Source: Dasypus novemcinctus
Lineage: Eukaryota > Chordata > Mammalia > Cingulata > Dasypodidae
DNA length: 64,000 bases
Assembly (NCBI RefSeq): GCF_030445035.2
Contig: NC_080677.1
Coordinates: 26,671,513 to 26,735,512 of the forward strand
Direction of reading: 5' to 3'
The notes below the pieces were generated by a model. It was not told where the DNA came from. It did no database searches and was given only the letters and a program-made list of their open reading frames with translations. Position numbers and translations under genes: made by a program. Every line of letters begins with the position of its first letter. Position 1 is the stretch's first letter. This document shows, piece by piece, positions 39,501-54,500 of the stretch.

Positions 39501-42500
39501 TTAATATTAAACAGGTACAATTCATTTTCCAATTTTCCTACTTCCTTTTCTATCATCTCATGGGTAGCCTATCCCAAAGTTGCTTCTCAGCATCATATTT
39601 CTTCCCCCATACCACCTCTATCAGTTTTTAGGAAAGGTGTGGGCCTATTAGAACTTAGTAGCTTGAGCATTTATAGAGGCAATCTCCTCTCTAAGATTGA
39701 CAGGAAAGATGTCATCCTCAGGTCAAGTCACTTCAAGCATGAGAGGTAAGACTGGGAAGTTGGAGAGCTGGGAATCCCTTTCAGGCATAATTGTTTCATT
39801 ATGCAGAAATCTGTTTCCATTTATTCACATGCTGAGTCAGGGAACCGTGCATGAGTCAATATTTCCTGGGCTTTCGGATATTTCTCTAGCTATTTTTGAA
39901 ACTACTTTTCAAGATATCTTGCTAACCTAATTCCTCCTACACAAGGATTTTATTAAGATCTTCAAGAGAAAATAAACCTAAAGACAGTACAGTTTTCAGA
40001 CTATTTCAAATTCCAAAGCTATGGGTATCAAAGATTCAGCTTTTGTGTTTAAAACATTAAACAACAAATCAGATTTTAGTGAGTATATAATAAAACATAA
40101 AATCAAAAATAAAAGCTTTATTTACCATAATTTATGGAGGTAAGCCCATCATATACCCAGTATAGGTCTTACAATGCACACAAAATCAAGTAATTTGTTA
40201 ACCATCGTTTACTGACACACAACTTATCTTTACATTGCTTTGCTTAATTCAGCAACCTTATCAAAAACTAAAAACAAAGCCTCCCTCAGTTTATCTCCCC
40301 CAATGATAAAATTTAGATGGTGGGTAGACAAACAGCAAAATAAGGGCTCCAAAAGATACAGGCAGTTATGACACTTAAGTTCAGAAAACCTACAATTTGT
40401 GGAAACTGACTGCACCCAATAGTTGATAGGTAAGTGTTCTCTTCAGCTTCCCAGTATAATAAACTGCATTAGTTCAACTGCAAAACCAGTTAGGATAATT
40501 TCAGAATCTCAACAGGCCACAAAATGAGAAAAGATAGCATTCTCTGTTATCCACCCAATAATGAAGGCTCTGGGAGAGTACTTATTTGCAAAGTTGGATA
40601 AACGCAGAAAGAATTTTTCCAAGTATAGTAAATGAAGAAAAAACAATAGTCAAGCCAATGCTACCTACTTTTTTTTCCCAAATAAAGTTTTACTTCATGC
40701 ATAATAGACAGATGGTATTTAGGGAAAATTTAGGGAAATTTAATACTTTAGTTATTGGGAGAGACATGTCTGTCTTTCTTGGTAGACTACAAGATCATGG
40801 ATGGACAAGAATTTAGAATCTGGTATGGTGCCTGACACACAGGAGAACAATAAGCTCATGAAAGAATGAAATACAATTCCTTTTTTTGAGTTCATTTTGA
40901 AAAATGATCCACAATGGCAATTAAATAAGTATTATTCAGGATAAAAAACAAAAGCAAAAAATCCAAACAGTGTTGCATCCAGAATGTGTCTTGGCATCAG
41001 TGTAATTTTAGTCTATTTCACTACCTTTTGTTAGGAAATGTATATACATTAAGAAATGACACACCCAGACACAAAATTCTGAATCAAAGATTCGATTTGA
41101 TTTATGATGATGTATTTAAGTTGTTAAAAAAATAGATACAATGATTTTTTATAAAAGATTAAAAAGGGGTTTAGGAAACAATAGTCAAACCACTAAATTA
41201 TATCTTTTTCTTTTTTTTTAATACTGATCTTTCTATTCCATCATTTTTTTTTTAAATTTCTTATTTATTTCTTTCCCCTTCCCCCTTGCTCCTCCAGTTG
41301 TCTGCTCTCTATGTCCATTTGCTGTGTGTTCTTCTGTGACTGCTTCTATCCTTATCAGCGGCACTAGGAATGTGTTTCTTTTTGTTGCGTCATCTTGTTG
41401 TATCAGCTCTCCATGTGTGCAGCACCATTCTTGGGCAGGCTGCACTTTCTTTCACGCTGGGCGGCTCTCCTTATGGGGCACCCTCCTTGCGTGTGGGGCT
41501 CCCCTATGCAGGTGACACCCCTGCGTGGCACGGCACTCCTTGTTTGCATCAGCACTGCACGTGGGCCAGTTCCACACGGGTCAAGGAGGCCCGGGGTATG
41601 AACCATGGACCTCCCATGTGGTAGGCGGATGTCCTATCCATTGAGCCAAGTCTGCTTCTCCACTAAATTATATCTAAATGAGGTTTATTAATATTTAAAT
41701 TAGACATCTAAGAAATTTTTTTTCTTTTAAAATTGTAGCTTTTGGAATTCTGTTCATTAAGTAAAATCAAGAACTTGCCCCAAGAAAAGACTGAATAATT
41801 AAAAAACAGACCCAATACAGTGACTATTCATCTCATATCTACTAAGTTTCAAAGCTGTTTCCAACTGAAAACTTCTGAATTAATTCTTTATAGCCTTACC
41901 CTATAGTCACAGATACCACAGCACATCTTGGTATTGTGATTTAGTTTGCAAGGAAGTTTTTCTGATAGGAAAACGCATTTGTTATGGGTTGAATTGTGTC
42001 CCCCCACAAAACATAAGTTCAAGTCCTAACCCCCAGTACTTCAGAATGTGACCTTAGGGATTCTCTCCTTCAAATTTCAGAGGGAGAAGAGCCTTGCTGA
42101 CCCCCTGACTTTTCAGCCTTCCAGCCACCAGAACTAAGAGAATAAATGTCTATTTTAAGCCAGCCAATTTGTGAGTCCTCTGTCACAGCAACCCTAGCAA
42201 AGGAATACAGTGTTCAACACTAAAATTTAACTTCTTTTCTAAAAGGACTGTCACATTCTTTAAGGGACTCAAAGGACATTAAAATTTACCTTTGTGAAGA
42301 TGGCCAGGGGCATGCCATACTGGTCCTCTTCCAAACCTGAAATTAGCCCGGGTATCAGGACCACCTGTCCTGTATTAGCTTGAGGTTGTACAGTAATTGG
42401 AGGACTGTCTGAGGGCACAGAGTCCTTTGGAAATAAATTTGTCTGTTCTGACCCCACTTCTTCCCTTTCTTTCAGGTTGGGGTCCTCTAAGACACTAGGA

Positions 42501-45500
42501 TCCAAGGTCTCCCAGTCACTTTCTGAAGACTCTGGAGAGGGGCGGGAAGGAGGTTTTAAATATTGGTTGTTATCATTGGGTTCCTGTCCTTTGCTCTTGT
42601 CATTTTCTACTGGGAACAACGGTTCTTCAGTCTTGATGACAGCATCTCCTCCATGGTTTTCTGTCATGATTTTCCTGACTGTTCCCAAGTTGGTACTTGA
42701 AATGTCAGGGGCAGACACAGAAGCAAAATCATACGCAGGGGGATTGCTTTCCTGAAGCCCAGCATCTTCAGACATACTTTTTCGGGGTCTATACTGGGAA
42801 CAGTCACTGAGACCATGTTCAATCATGCCTAAAACATACAATATTAGAGAATGGTTTGGCTTATAATAATATGCACAGGAGAAAGAGCTGTATATTTTGT
42901 TTTATATTAGCTGAACTCTACCATATAAAATTTAATAAGCTATCACATTTTAAAATTCAAGGAAAAAAAAAAGAAAAACCCAGAAAAAACTATAATCAGA
43001 AGGAAAATGTCATATTAAAATGGAAATTTTAACCCTAATGAGGTTATCCTTGAAAACTTTTATCATTGATAGTTTAAGTTACAGTTCTAAACAAAAGAAA
43101 GAGTAAATACTGCTACTCTCTTACCTGGAAAAAGGGACAACACAGTCATCAGTGCACCCACTAATTTATTCACTGGAGAAATATAAAAGAGAACCTGAAA
43201 TGAAGTTGATCAACATTAAATTAGAAAACCCATTAGTCCATAATGATAACCAAAAAAAAAAAAAAAAGAAAGAAAAAGAAAAAAGAGGAGAAACTCTTCT
43301 TTACAGAAGAGTGGTAAATATAAAAGAAAGGAAAAATGAGAAGACCACCATTTAACATCAACCATAACAATAAACAACTGACTCTGGTAAAAATTACCAA
43401 TGGGTAGTAAAATTACTGTGAAAGATGTTGGGGAACAGGATATTCACAGAGCCTCAAATTTATCACCTCACAGATTACCTATAAATTGTAAAGGGAAAGA
43501 TATCTGGCAAACAACACTTTACACAAATAATCAAACTTAACATCACCAGTAATAGTACAAAACAGTTATGGGTCTCCTGATCTGATTCCCTGAGAAGGAC
43601 ACAATACCATCTGTATAGTATTCTTACCAAGAAAGTTTAATGTGATACTAGCCAGAAGAAAATAAAGAGATAAATCCAAATTATGGGACATCCTATAACA
43701 CAGCCTGGATTTAATAAGCAAACAAACAAAAACCCAATGACATGAAAAACAAAACAAAAAACAAAGACAAAAGAAAAAAAAAAAGGAAAAAGGAGGGAAA
43801 ACAACATGATTTAGAGAGGTGGAAGAACTGTGAAAATAGATGAAAAGAGACTAGAGAGACCCAAAACACAATGCATGAGTCTTGACTGGATCCCAAATTA
43901 AAAATAACAACCATCTTATAAAGGACACTATTATGAATGGACTGTACATTAGTACCATTTATTGTGTCAATGTTAAATTTCTTAAATGTGAAAATTATAT
44001 TTTGGTTATATAGGAATATATCTCTATTCTTAAGAAACACACCCTAAAATATTTAGGGGCAAAATATTATGATATCTTCAAGTTACTTTCAAATTATGAC
44101 GATTCAGGGGAAAGATCAATATATATAAAGCAAAATAATGCAAAAGTGATGAAATGTTAACAACTGGTGAATACAGATGAAGGGTGTGAAGATGGTCATT
44201 ACCATATACTATCAAATTTCCTGTATACTTTTCAAAATAAAATTTGAGAAAAAAATTAAGTTAGAACCAGGATTTAGTCACATATTATACTAACAGTAGC
44301 TAATATTAAATGAGTTAAAAAGCAAACAAAAATTTGCTTTGGTGACTTAAAAAAAAACCAGAAGTCATATTATAAGAGAAATCACATAGGACTTTATTAT
44401 CTCTTCTGTGATTTAGAATAAATAGAAGCTCTAACAAATTCAGAAAGACCCAAGATCAAGGTATAAATTTTAAAGCAAACATATACAAATAAAATCAGTT
44501 CTATAAGTTAATGTGATATATTCCATATTTAATTAAATGTATGCACATCAAATTATGCCACCTCTTGGTATAAATTGTAGTGGTAAAAGAAAAAAATGAC
44601 TAACTGATGAATCATGGTTGCCTTATTCTTTCTAGTTTACCCTGGCTGGTCATGTGCAAAGGCCTACCTACCCACACCCTGGGACACTCAATGCTCTATG
44701 AAGGAGAACCACTTATAATCATCTGTGCTCTCCTCACACGTCTTATTTAAGGAGGGGTCTGTAGGTACAGAGAAACCAAGTGTTATATTAAAGGGAGTCT
44801 TTTTTTTTAATTAAAGAATTAATTTTTATATCAATGTTACAAGTTATTCAGTTAACACAATATAATAACAATAACAATACATCTGCTTTGGTCAGCCATT
44901 ACACTGAGTCCTTATTTTATCAAATCAATATAACCGTATACCTCTGATATGCCACATTAAAGTTCACTGGATCATAAATACCACTACATGTTGTTAGACT
45001 AAGTATAATTTTGCAAAACTTTGTTTCAGATACAAGTACTCCAGGTTACAAGGTATGCTCTAGGTTACAAGGTAAATATTTTTATTATGGGTTGCAATCA
45101 AAAAGTATATGTTGAGGGAAGCGGACCTGGCTCAACTGATAAGAGCATCCACCTGCCATATGGAAGGTCCAGGGTCTTCTGACCCATGTGGAGAGCTGAC
45201 CCACACACAGAGTTGCCATGCACAAGGAGCGCCATGCCATGCAGGGGCACACCCATGCATAAGGAGTGCACCCTGCAAGGAGAGCCACCTCATGTGAAAA
45301 AAGTGCAGCCCGCCCAGGAGTGGCGCTGCACACAGAGGGAGCTGACGCGTCAAGATGACGCAACAAAAAGAGTTGGAGTTCCCCAGTTCTGCCAAGGGTG
45401 CAAGTGGACACAAAAGAACACACAGCAAGTGGACACAGAGAACAGACAATGGGGGGGGGGAGGTGGAACGGAAGAGAAATAAATAGTCTTAAAAAAAAAA

Positions 45501-48500
45501 GTACATGTTGGGAAGCGGATATGGATCAAGTGATTGGACACCTGCCTACCACATGGGAGGTCCCTGGTTCGGCTCCTGGTGCCTCCTAAAGATGACAGCA
45601 AGCTAGTGCAACAGGCAGGTGCAGTGAGCTGACACAAGAAGAAAAACTGAGTGACACAGTAAAGCAGGGAGCGGAGGTGGCTCAAGCAATTAGGTGCCTT
45701 CCTCCTACATCAGAGGTCCTGGGTTTGGTTCCTGATGCCTCCTAAAGAAATAAGGAAAATGAACAGACACACCAAGAGCAAACAACAAGGGGGTTGGGAG
45801 AAAGAAATAAATCTTTTTAAAAAGGTATATGTTGCATTACTAAAATTTTTAAAATTTATATTTTTTCTGTTCAAAGGAAAACTGTCATTGCAGAAAACCA
45901 GACTAAGAAAAAGTATACTATTATTACTATATTTTAAATTTATTTACTCCCCCCACTTGTGGCTTGCTTGCTGTCTGCTCTGTGTCCATTCGCTGCATGT
46001 TCTTCTGTGTCGGCTTGTCTCCCTTTGCTGTGTCATCTTGCTGTGCCAGTTTTCCATGGGCACTGGCCATCAGCTCTCCATGAGCGTGGGCCAGCTTGCC
46101 TTCACAAGGAGGTCCTGGGAAGTGAACCCAGGGTCTCCCATGTGGTAAATAGGAGCCCAGTTGATTGAGCCACAGCCGCTTCCCAAAAAGTATATTATTT
46201 TTAAAAATATCACCTCTAGGGGAGCAGATGCAGCTCAAATTGTTGAGTGCCTGCTTCCCAAATGGGAGGTCCTGGGTTCAGTTCCCAGTGCCTCCTAAAA
46301 ACAAACAAAAAAAAACCAACAACAAGGAAACAAATGGAAAAAAAAAAACAAAAAAAAACCAACTCAGGGGAGCCAGTGTGGCTCAGTGGCTGAGCACTGG
46401 TTTTCCATATACAAGGTCCCAGATTCAATCCCTGGCCCAGTGCCTCAAAAAAAAAAATCACCTATACTCTCACCAAATTATGTTGATGTCTTTCTTCCTT
46501 GTCTCTTTTCAAAGAATATTTAATTAATTATTTAATTTATAAAATGGATCACAGGCTTGATATGAACCATTTCCCCCCCTTCACATGCCTTGAAACATCT
46601 TAACATCAACAAAAAAATTCTCAGGAATCATTTTTAGTGGCTGGAATTATATGCAACATACAAAAATAAATCAACTTGGGAAGCAAATGTGGCTCAAGTG
46701 ATTGCGCTCCAGTCTACCACATGGGAGGTCTGAGGTTCGGTTCCCAGTGCCTCCTAAAGAAGACAACAGTGAGTTGGCATGATGGGCATACACAATAAGC
46801 TGACACAACAAGACGATGCAACAAGAGACACAAGAGGAAAAACATAATGAGAGACACAACAAAGCATACAGCAGAGGTTCCTGGTGCCTCCTGAAGAAGA
46901 CAAGCAAGACAGCTCAGTGAGCTGACATGAAAGGCAGATGCGGCAAACTGATGCAACAAGAGACACAAGAAGAAAACCATGAGAGACGCAACAAAAGCAT
47001 GGAATGGAGGTGGCTTAAATGATTAGGCACTTCCCTCCCACATCAGAGATCCCGGGTTCAGTCCCTGGTGCCTCCTAAAGAAACAAAAAGGAAGATGAAC
47101 AGATACACCAAGTGAAAACAATGAGGGGGTAGGGCTAAATAAATAAATCTTAAAAAAAAAAAGAAAAAAAGAAAAAAGAATCAACTTAGCTATTTACTAA
47201 CAATTCCTAATTATAAAAACTGATGACAAGATGATCTCTCTTCAGTTGACCTTGGTGTCCAACTCAGATTAATTCTAGAAAAGAAATCACTAAGAGGAAA
47301 ATTACTGAGTCAAAGGATAAATATTTTTAAAGTAATGAACTTAGAGGACTTTATGAGTGGTTGAATCTCCAGTCCATTTCACCTCTACTCCACTATGGTA
47401 CATAAAATTGACCCCAGATCTAGTGATGGGTCCTAATTAGTCCAAACCAGAGGTCAGCACAGTAAATACAGTAAATAGTAAATACTTTTAGCTTTGCAGT
47501 CCTTAGGGTCTTTGTCACAACTACTCAACTCTGCCATTATAGTGTGAAATCAGCCTTAGACAATACATAAACTAATGGGTGTAACTGTGATCCCATAAAA
47601 TGTTATTTATAGAACTAGGTGGTGGGCTAGATTTAGCTCTTGGGCCTAGTTTGTAGACAGCTGGTCTAAACCAATCATGACAATCCCATAAACTAGAGAC
47701 TGGTTTTGGAACCCAAGTTTAAGCCAATCAGTGCTAGCATTTCTTTGGCAACAATCATTGGTTCAGGAGTGGGCACATGGCCTAACAGTCCTAAACTAAC
47801 TGAAGAGAAGACTTCTTATTAAATGGTTTGGGAGAAAGGTACTATCTGTGCCACCAGATATGACTGAGGAAGAAGCATGCAGCCCAATTACTTCTGGCAG
47901 CTTTCCTATACTACAAAGAAAACCAGCCTTAGGATAAAGTTAGCATTGTGTACCGTAAATGCAAAGAGATGGGAAAAAAACCTATGTACTTAATTATACC
48001 ACTGAACCATTGAATCAACCAACCCCAAAGTCTGAGGTGAGCTAATACATTTCCTTATTTTATTCAGTTTACGTTGGGTTTATTGTTCCTGCTGTCAAAA
48101 TCATCTTGACAATTGCATATACTGCCAAACTGCCTCCAGAAAAACTACAAATTTATACTTACATGGCAGTGAACAAGAGTATGTGTTTCGACTCACCATA
48201 ATCTGATAGGCAAAAAATGTCAATTTAGATTTAATCATTAGTTTCAATCTTGGGTAATAGTTAAACGTCAATAAACGTTAAAATATTCCCTCCTTCCTTT
48301 CATCTCTTCAAATCTCACCTTTTTCTCAAGAAGAATCAGTTTAAATAGGATTAAGACCTGCAGAAAGAAAAAAATAAAATGTTTTATTAATATAAAAAAC
48401 CCAACACTTATTCATTTGCCTTCTCCCTTTCTTAAATACAATATTTCCCATCTCAAACATGTATCATTAAATACTACTAAATAATTATAATGTATTAAAA

Positions 48501-51500
48501 TACATTGAAAGTATGAATTTACACTGAGAAATCAAATATTAACTCTGTCATCTAACAAATATGAGAAGCACTTAACTTGCTTCCTATAATTGTGTTTTTT
48601 GGAAGGAGTGGTGTCATCTTGCTTTTATTTGCAAGCTTTTTTTTTTTTTAAGATTTTAAAAATTTATTTCTCTCCCCTCCCCCCGCCAGTTGTCTGCTCT
48701 CTGTGTCTATTCGCTGTGTGTTCTTCTGTGTCTGATTATATTCTTGTCAGCGGCACCAGGAATCTGTGTCTCTTTTTGTTGTGTCATCTTACTGTGTCAG
48801 CTCTCCGTGTGTGTGGTGCCTCTCCTGGGCAGGCTGCACTTTTTCGCACTGGGTGGCTCTCCTTACGGGGCACACTCCTTGAGTGTAGGGTTCCACTACA
48901 CGGGGGACACCCCTGCGTGGCAGGGCACTCCTTGCGGACATCAGCACTGCGCATGGGCCAGCTCCACACGGGTCAAGGAGGCCCTGGGTTTGAACCCTGG
49001 ACCTCCCTTGTGGTAGGTGGACCCTCTATCCATTGAACTAAATCCGCTTCCCCCGCAAGCTTCTTATAAGGTAGCAATGGGATGTCAAGTATGCTCACAT
49101 ATCAAGTCCTCAATAAATGTTTGTTAAAAGAATGATCAATGTGTGTATATACTAGTCAACATATGCATTTTTAATAAAGATCAGAAGGCATATGTAAAGA
49201 TACTTTATTGGAAAATGTTCCACTCTCAGGTCAACATATAAAATATCCTGCAACATTAAAACATGTTTCTATCTACTCTAATCTCATATCTGAAATGATA
49301 AAGACAATGGAAAAAACTTTCCTACCTGCAAAGAAATAAACAAGAGTATAGTTTTGGAAATTGCCATAATATAAGCAGTATCATCAATACTTTCAGCTTT
49401 GTATAGTAATGAGACTGAGCACTGTCTCAGAAGAACTAAAACATAGTTATGCCATAATCTGCATTTGACCAGAATGCACATGGAATGTGCCCAGTTAAAT
49501 GAATCCAACAAGAACAGTATCTCTCACTTTAGCACACCATAAATGAAAGTATCATACCTTGTGTCGAAAATGAAGGACAAGATCTCGAGGAGACAGACCT
49601 ATAATGTTAAGAAAAACAACTAATCTGTGAATATGATCTGTTTTATTTGAAGGAAGTTTTTTTACCCTTTAAAGGAAAGGAAGGTAAAAATAAAAGGGAG
49701 GAATATCCAAATATTTATGTAATATTTGATTAAAAGTAAATATGTTCAGAATTTGTCAAATTACTGAACATTCTAACAGTGCTGTCAAATAGAACTTTCT
49801 GTAATGATGGAAATGTTCCATATCCACACTGTCCACTTGAAATAAGGCAAACGCAACTGAAAGTGAATTTTTATTCATTTCAATTTAAATGTAAATAGTC
49901 ACATGCAGCTGGATAGTGGCTACTGTTTTTGACAGTGCAGATCTAACATCTTCCCTCCCATTCCACAAACATATTACAAATTATACAATGAGAAACTGTA
50001 GAGCTTACACTATACTATGGTGGCGGGGGGAGAGGCAATCATTGAAATCTGGTTTTTCAGTCACTGTGCTCCATATTCTATAACATTATTTCTGAATCAC
50101 ATTCTTCCCTAATTAGCTCTGACTCAAACATCATAAGACAAGAGAAAAAAAGTATTCTCAGAAGAGGAGTTTTGTAACTAACTTACATTATACACAAGAC
50201 TACAGTAGTAAATTACCACAATTGGGCTGCTTCATGCTGAAATAGAAATTGAGTAGGAATTGAGTAAGTATAAGTCATATGTGATTAAAACTACTTTTTT
50301 TATATATATCATGAGATGGATATTTCATGCATGCCCATTGAGTACCTAGGACACCTAATGGATATTCTGGATTGGGAGGATAATATAAATTCCAGAAATT
50401 TCCCAACCTGAAAAATCTTAGAACAGAGGAGAGGCAAGCAGATCTCTCCTGCTTTCCCACTGTTCTGACAGAGAATTTAGCTGGTCAGCATTAATATAAG
50501 GAAAACAAGAAACTTCTATTACTATTCTAAAAAGCAGAAATTCACTTTGTACAATATTAGTTGCAAATATTGTTACAAATAGTACAAGTATGTTATGGTA
50601 ACATTTGTCAATATGAACCCTAGCTAAAAAGATATTTTAGGAAAAGTCTTCAATAGCTTGAGTTTAATCAAGGTGCAAAACGTATGTTTCAAAGTTTTTA
50701 GTGGCAAAAACAGCAAACACTGACTTTAGACCCCATATATACATGCAATTCTGATAATGAAGTTTTATATGCAACTCACTTTGCAAAGCAAAGGGAAATT
50801 AGGGTGTCAGAAAGGTATAAAAAAGTCACTTACCAAGGTATACTTGGGATCCTTCTAATGAAGTTCCTCCCAAGGAGCTATTCATATGTTCATAAAGCTC
50901 CTATAAATATAGATTAAATTTAGAAATTCTTAATAATATCTTAGATCAGGGGTTCTTAACCTTTTTGGTTCCATGGACCCCTTTGCCAGACAGGTGAAAA
51001 CAATGGACCCCTTACTAAGTCCACACTATACAGGGTATTATTTAATAAATATATCACACCTGCACAAACACGTCCCCATAACGATAATGTTTTTTTCTGA
51101 ATTTCAATTCAAGCTCATGGAACCCCTGGTTAAGAAATCCTGTTTTAGATACTGAATTAGAAATATGGTATTCAGGAAAAAAAAAAACACTGGTTACTTA
51201 AAATTGAGGCAGTTTTTTTTTTTGGCCAGGCCTTAAATTTGGAAACAATCAACATCTCTCTGTTACCAGTTTCTAGCACTCAGTCCTTCCACTCCAGACA
51301 TGAGCAGTATTAGAAGAGATGGGGGCAGGAAGTGTAAAAAGCTACCTAGACTACTCCTTTCCATCTATATTTTAGAGCTTGCATTCACATGGTGGTATGG
51401 ACTCCTACCTTCTCGAAAAACACCTAAATATCCTTTTCTCACTAGATCAAGAACAGAATACAGGAAAGAGCCATGTTCTGTATATTCATGGAAGCCTTGA

Positions 51501-54500
51501 GAAAAACACGCTACCCATCTTCAATGCAAGAGTCACATGGTGTCTCTGGTTTTGTTATGGGAACTGGGAACAAGAGCTTGATATAGAAACATACTGTGCA
51601 GTTTATTAATAAGATAAGCAAATCTATAGAAGCAATACCATACCAATAGGGCTATTATCCATTAGGAGGAACATTTATGTTGGCTATAATCATTTTTGGT
51701 ATTATTTCCTAGTAAAAGAGCTTGGTTAAATTTATTTATTTTTTTGGTGTTTTGCATTCATTTTATTATATTTTAAGTGAAGACACTGGTTTCATTTCTA
51801 ATTTATTTTTATAGGCATGACCTTCTGAGCTGAACTTTTAACTAGATAAATTCCAAATAAAGCTGATTAATCCAAGCAACACATCTTCATTTCAAAATTT
51901 TACTGTACTATTCCCATAAACATGCTCTTGTCAGACTATGTCTGTTTTAATCACTTTAGGATTAATATAATAAAGTCATCTTTTAAAAATATTTTTTAAA
52001 ATTAATTTATTTTTAATGTTACATTAAAAAATATGAGGTCCTCATATACCCCCCCATCCCCCTCACCCCACTCTTCCCATAAGCTTGGTTAAATTTAATA
52101 AGTATGAACTGTATTTCCTGGGCAGACCCTTGACTCTTCAATGTTTTAATGTAAATGCATTTTCAAAGCAGAATGCCTTGCTTAAGCATTAGCCTTCACA
52201 ATAATACTGACAGGATTTACTTGATTAATGAATCTGTCTTCAGCCAAACACATATAAAAAGAGTATAAAATTACCTTCAGAATAGAAATTTGGGAAAAAT
52301 CCTTCTCTTCAAAATATGCATGTGTAATGAGTTGAAGTTTTGCTTGAAGTAATCCATATAGAGGCTTAAAGGAAATAAATGGAAAATTACCATTAGGTTG
52401 ATAATAGGTAAGCAAAACAAAACAAAAACCCAGAAAAAAGTTAACTTTTTTAATTTGAAGAGAAATGAGAGAAAAAAGTTAACGGTCAACTTGAGTGCCC
52501 TGTTATTTCTACATCACAGCTAAAAGCTGTGAAGTCACCTGTTCTAGGTCTCTGACTGTAGGTGAAAAATACTGACATTATAGTACAGCGGTTAAGAGTG
52601 TGGGTGCAGATATCCTAGGCCTGGCTCTATCACAGCTGCATGAATTCTGGAAACAACCTATCTACACCTGTTTTCTGAACTGAAAATGGGTATATTAAAA
52701 GACAATTATCTTATGTGGTTGTCTTAAGGATTAAATAACAAGTAAAAAGCACTTAGTAGGGTATTGAGTGCATACAAAGCTTCTAGCATTAGCTATTATT
52801 ATGATGAGATTTAAAACCTATTCTAATTCTGCAAAGTGTTCTCCCAAGTTGTGACTACATTTAATTATCTGTACAGCAGCCCATTTTTAGTTCTAGTTGA
52901 AGATTCACGATTAAATTTAAGTTCATTTCCCATTTAGTCCTCTTGGGAGACTTAGTAACAAGTAGTCTGTGTCCTTTAGCATGATATTCTTTTGTATATT
53001 TCAACAAGGTCATTCCTTAATTCTTACTTCTCCCATCTGAAACTCTCTTCTACCAATCTAATCTCAATCTCCCCTTTTTTTTCTTTTGAGGTGGGGGGAT
53101 GGGGATTGAACTTGGAACCTCGTATATGGGAAGCCAGCGCTCAACCACCGAGCCACATCAGCTCCTTTTTTCATTTGTTTTGCCCTTTTTTTTTTTTTTT
53201 TTAAGTAGGCACCAGGAACCTCCCATACAGGAAACAGGTACGCAACTGCTTGAGCCACATCCACTCCCTCAATCCCTTTATTTTTAATGTTTTTTTTCCC
53301 CAGATGTTTTCTGATTTCAATATCCTTTTTAGGAATGTACAGACCAACAATTTACATATACTTTAACTAGTTAAAATGAGTAATTCTGGAATGCCCTGCC
53401 CACTAATAAACCTCTTAATACATAATTATTACCACCTATGCATTAAAATCACCTATATATATAGAGAGAGACTACAAGGCAATATATATAGCCAGGCCTT
53501 TTGGGGTGAGCTAAGCTTCCCCATGCCCTTTGTTTGTTTTAGAGACAGATAAAACAATTTTCATCTCAATTTTATCATTGCTAGTTACATATCTATTGAA
53601 AGTTATTCTCTGAGAGATATTTTTACTTGTAAGAAGAGAACCATAATACTTATATCTCAATGTTATTATGAAAATTAAAATAATTATATTACAAAAAGCT
53701 TCTGGTTCAAATTAAAACCTGATACATAGGTACTTAACAAATGATATCTATTATTATTATTACTGAACTTTGAGGAAGTTCAGGAAGTCTCTTAACATGT
53801 TGCATTTGCTTTATTTTATACTCCTATGCTTTGATCATCTGGCCCGGAATAAAAAAGTAATTCACTGATGTGTATCTTTCAGGCTACCCTTCTAGGAATG
53901 GTGTACAGAAACCAGATTAGTAACTACCAATTTTCCCTTATTGGTGTCTTTATAATCACTCTTTTTCTAGGAGACTATTTTTTTTTTTTTTTAAGATTAA
54001 TTTTTATTTCTCTCCCCTTCTCCCCCTCAGTTGTCTGTCCATTTGCTGTGTGTTCTTTCTCCGCTTCTGTTGTTGTCATTGGCACAGAAACCTGTGTTTC
54101 TTTTTGCTGTGTCATCTTGCTGCGTCAGCTCTTTGTGTGTGCAGTGCCATTTTGGGCAGGCAGGTGGTTCTCCTTTCCAGGCGCACTCCTTGCATGTGGG
54201 GCTCCCCTACGCGGGGGACATTCTTCCGTGGCATGGCACTCCTTGTGCGCATTAGCACTGCGCATGGCCAGCTCCACACGGGTCAAGGAGGCCCGGGGCT
54301 TGAACCGCGGACCTCCCATGTGGTAGACGGATGCCCTAACCACTGGGCCAAGTCCGCTTCCCAAGGAGACTATTCTTACCCTATATTTAAAATTACTTGC
54401 TTAGAAGAAATATTCTGATTTTTAAAATCCTATTAAGGCCCACAGTATTAAATTATTATCCAGGTGTGTTGTGTTTTGTTAGCTAGAAAAAGCCGCCAAA

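Noticed and set aside
41985..42212. possible endogenous retrovirus
   Set aside because: Only a solitary MaLR-type LTR fragment is present; no viral coding region is seen nearby.
46678..47180. evenly spaced repeats that might suggest a CRISPR-like array
   Set aside because: The repeated units are SINE heads and bodies of unequal length in a mammalian genome.
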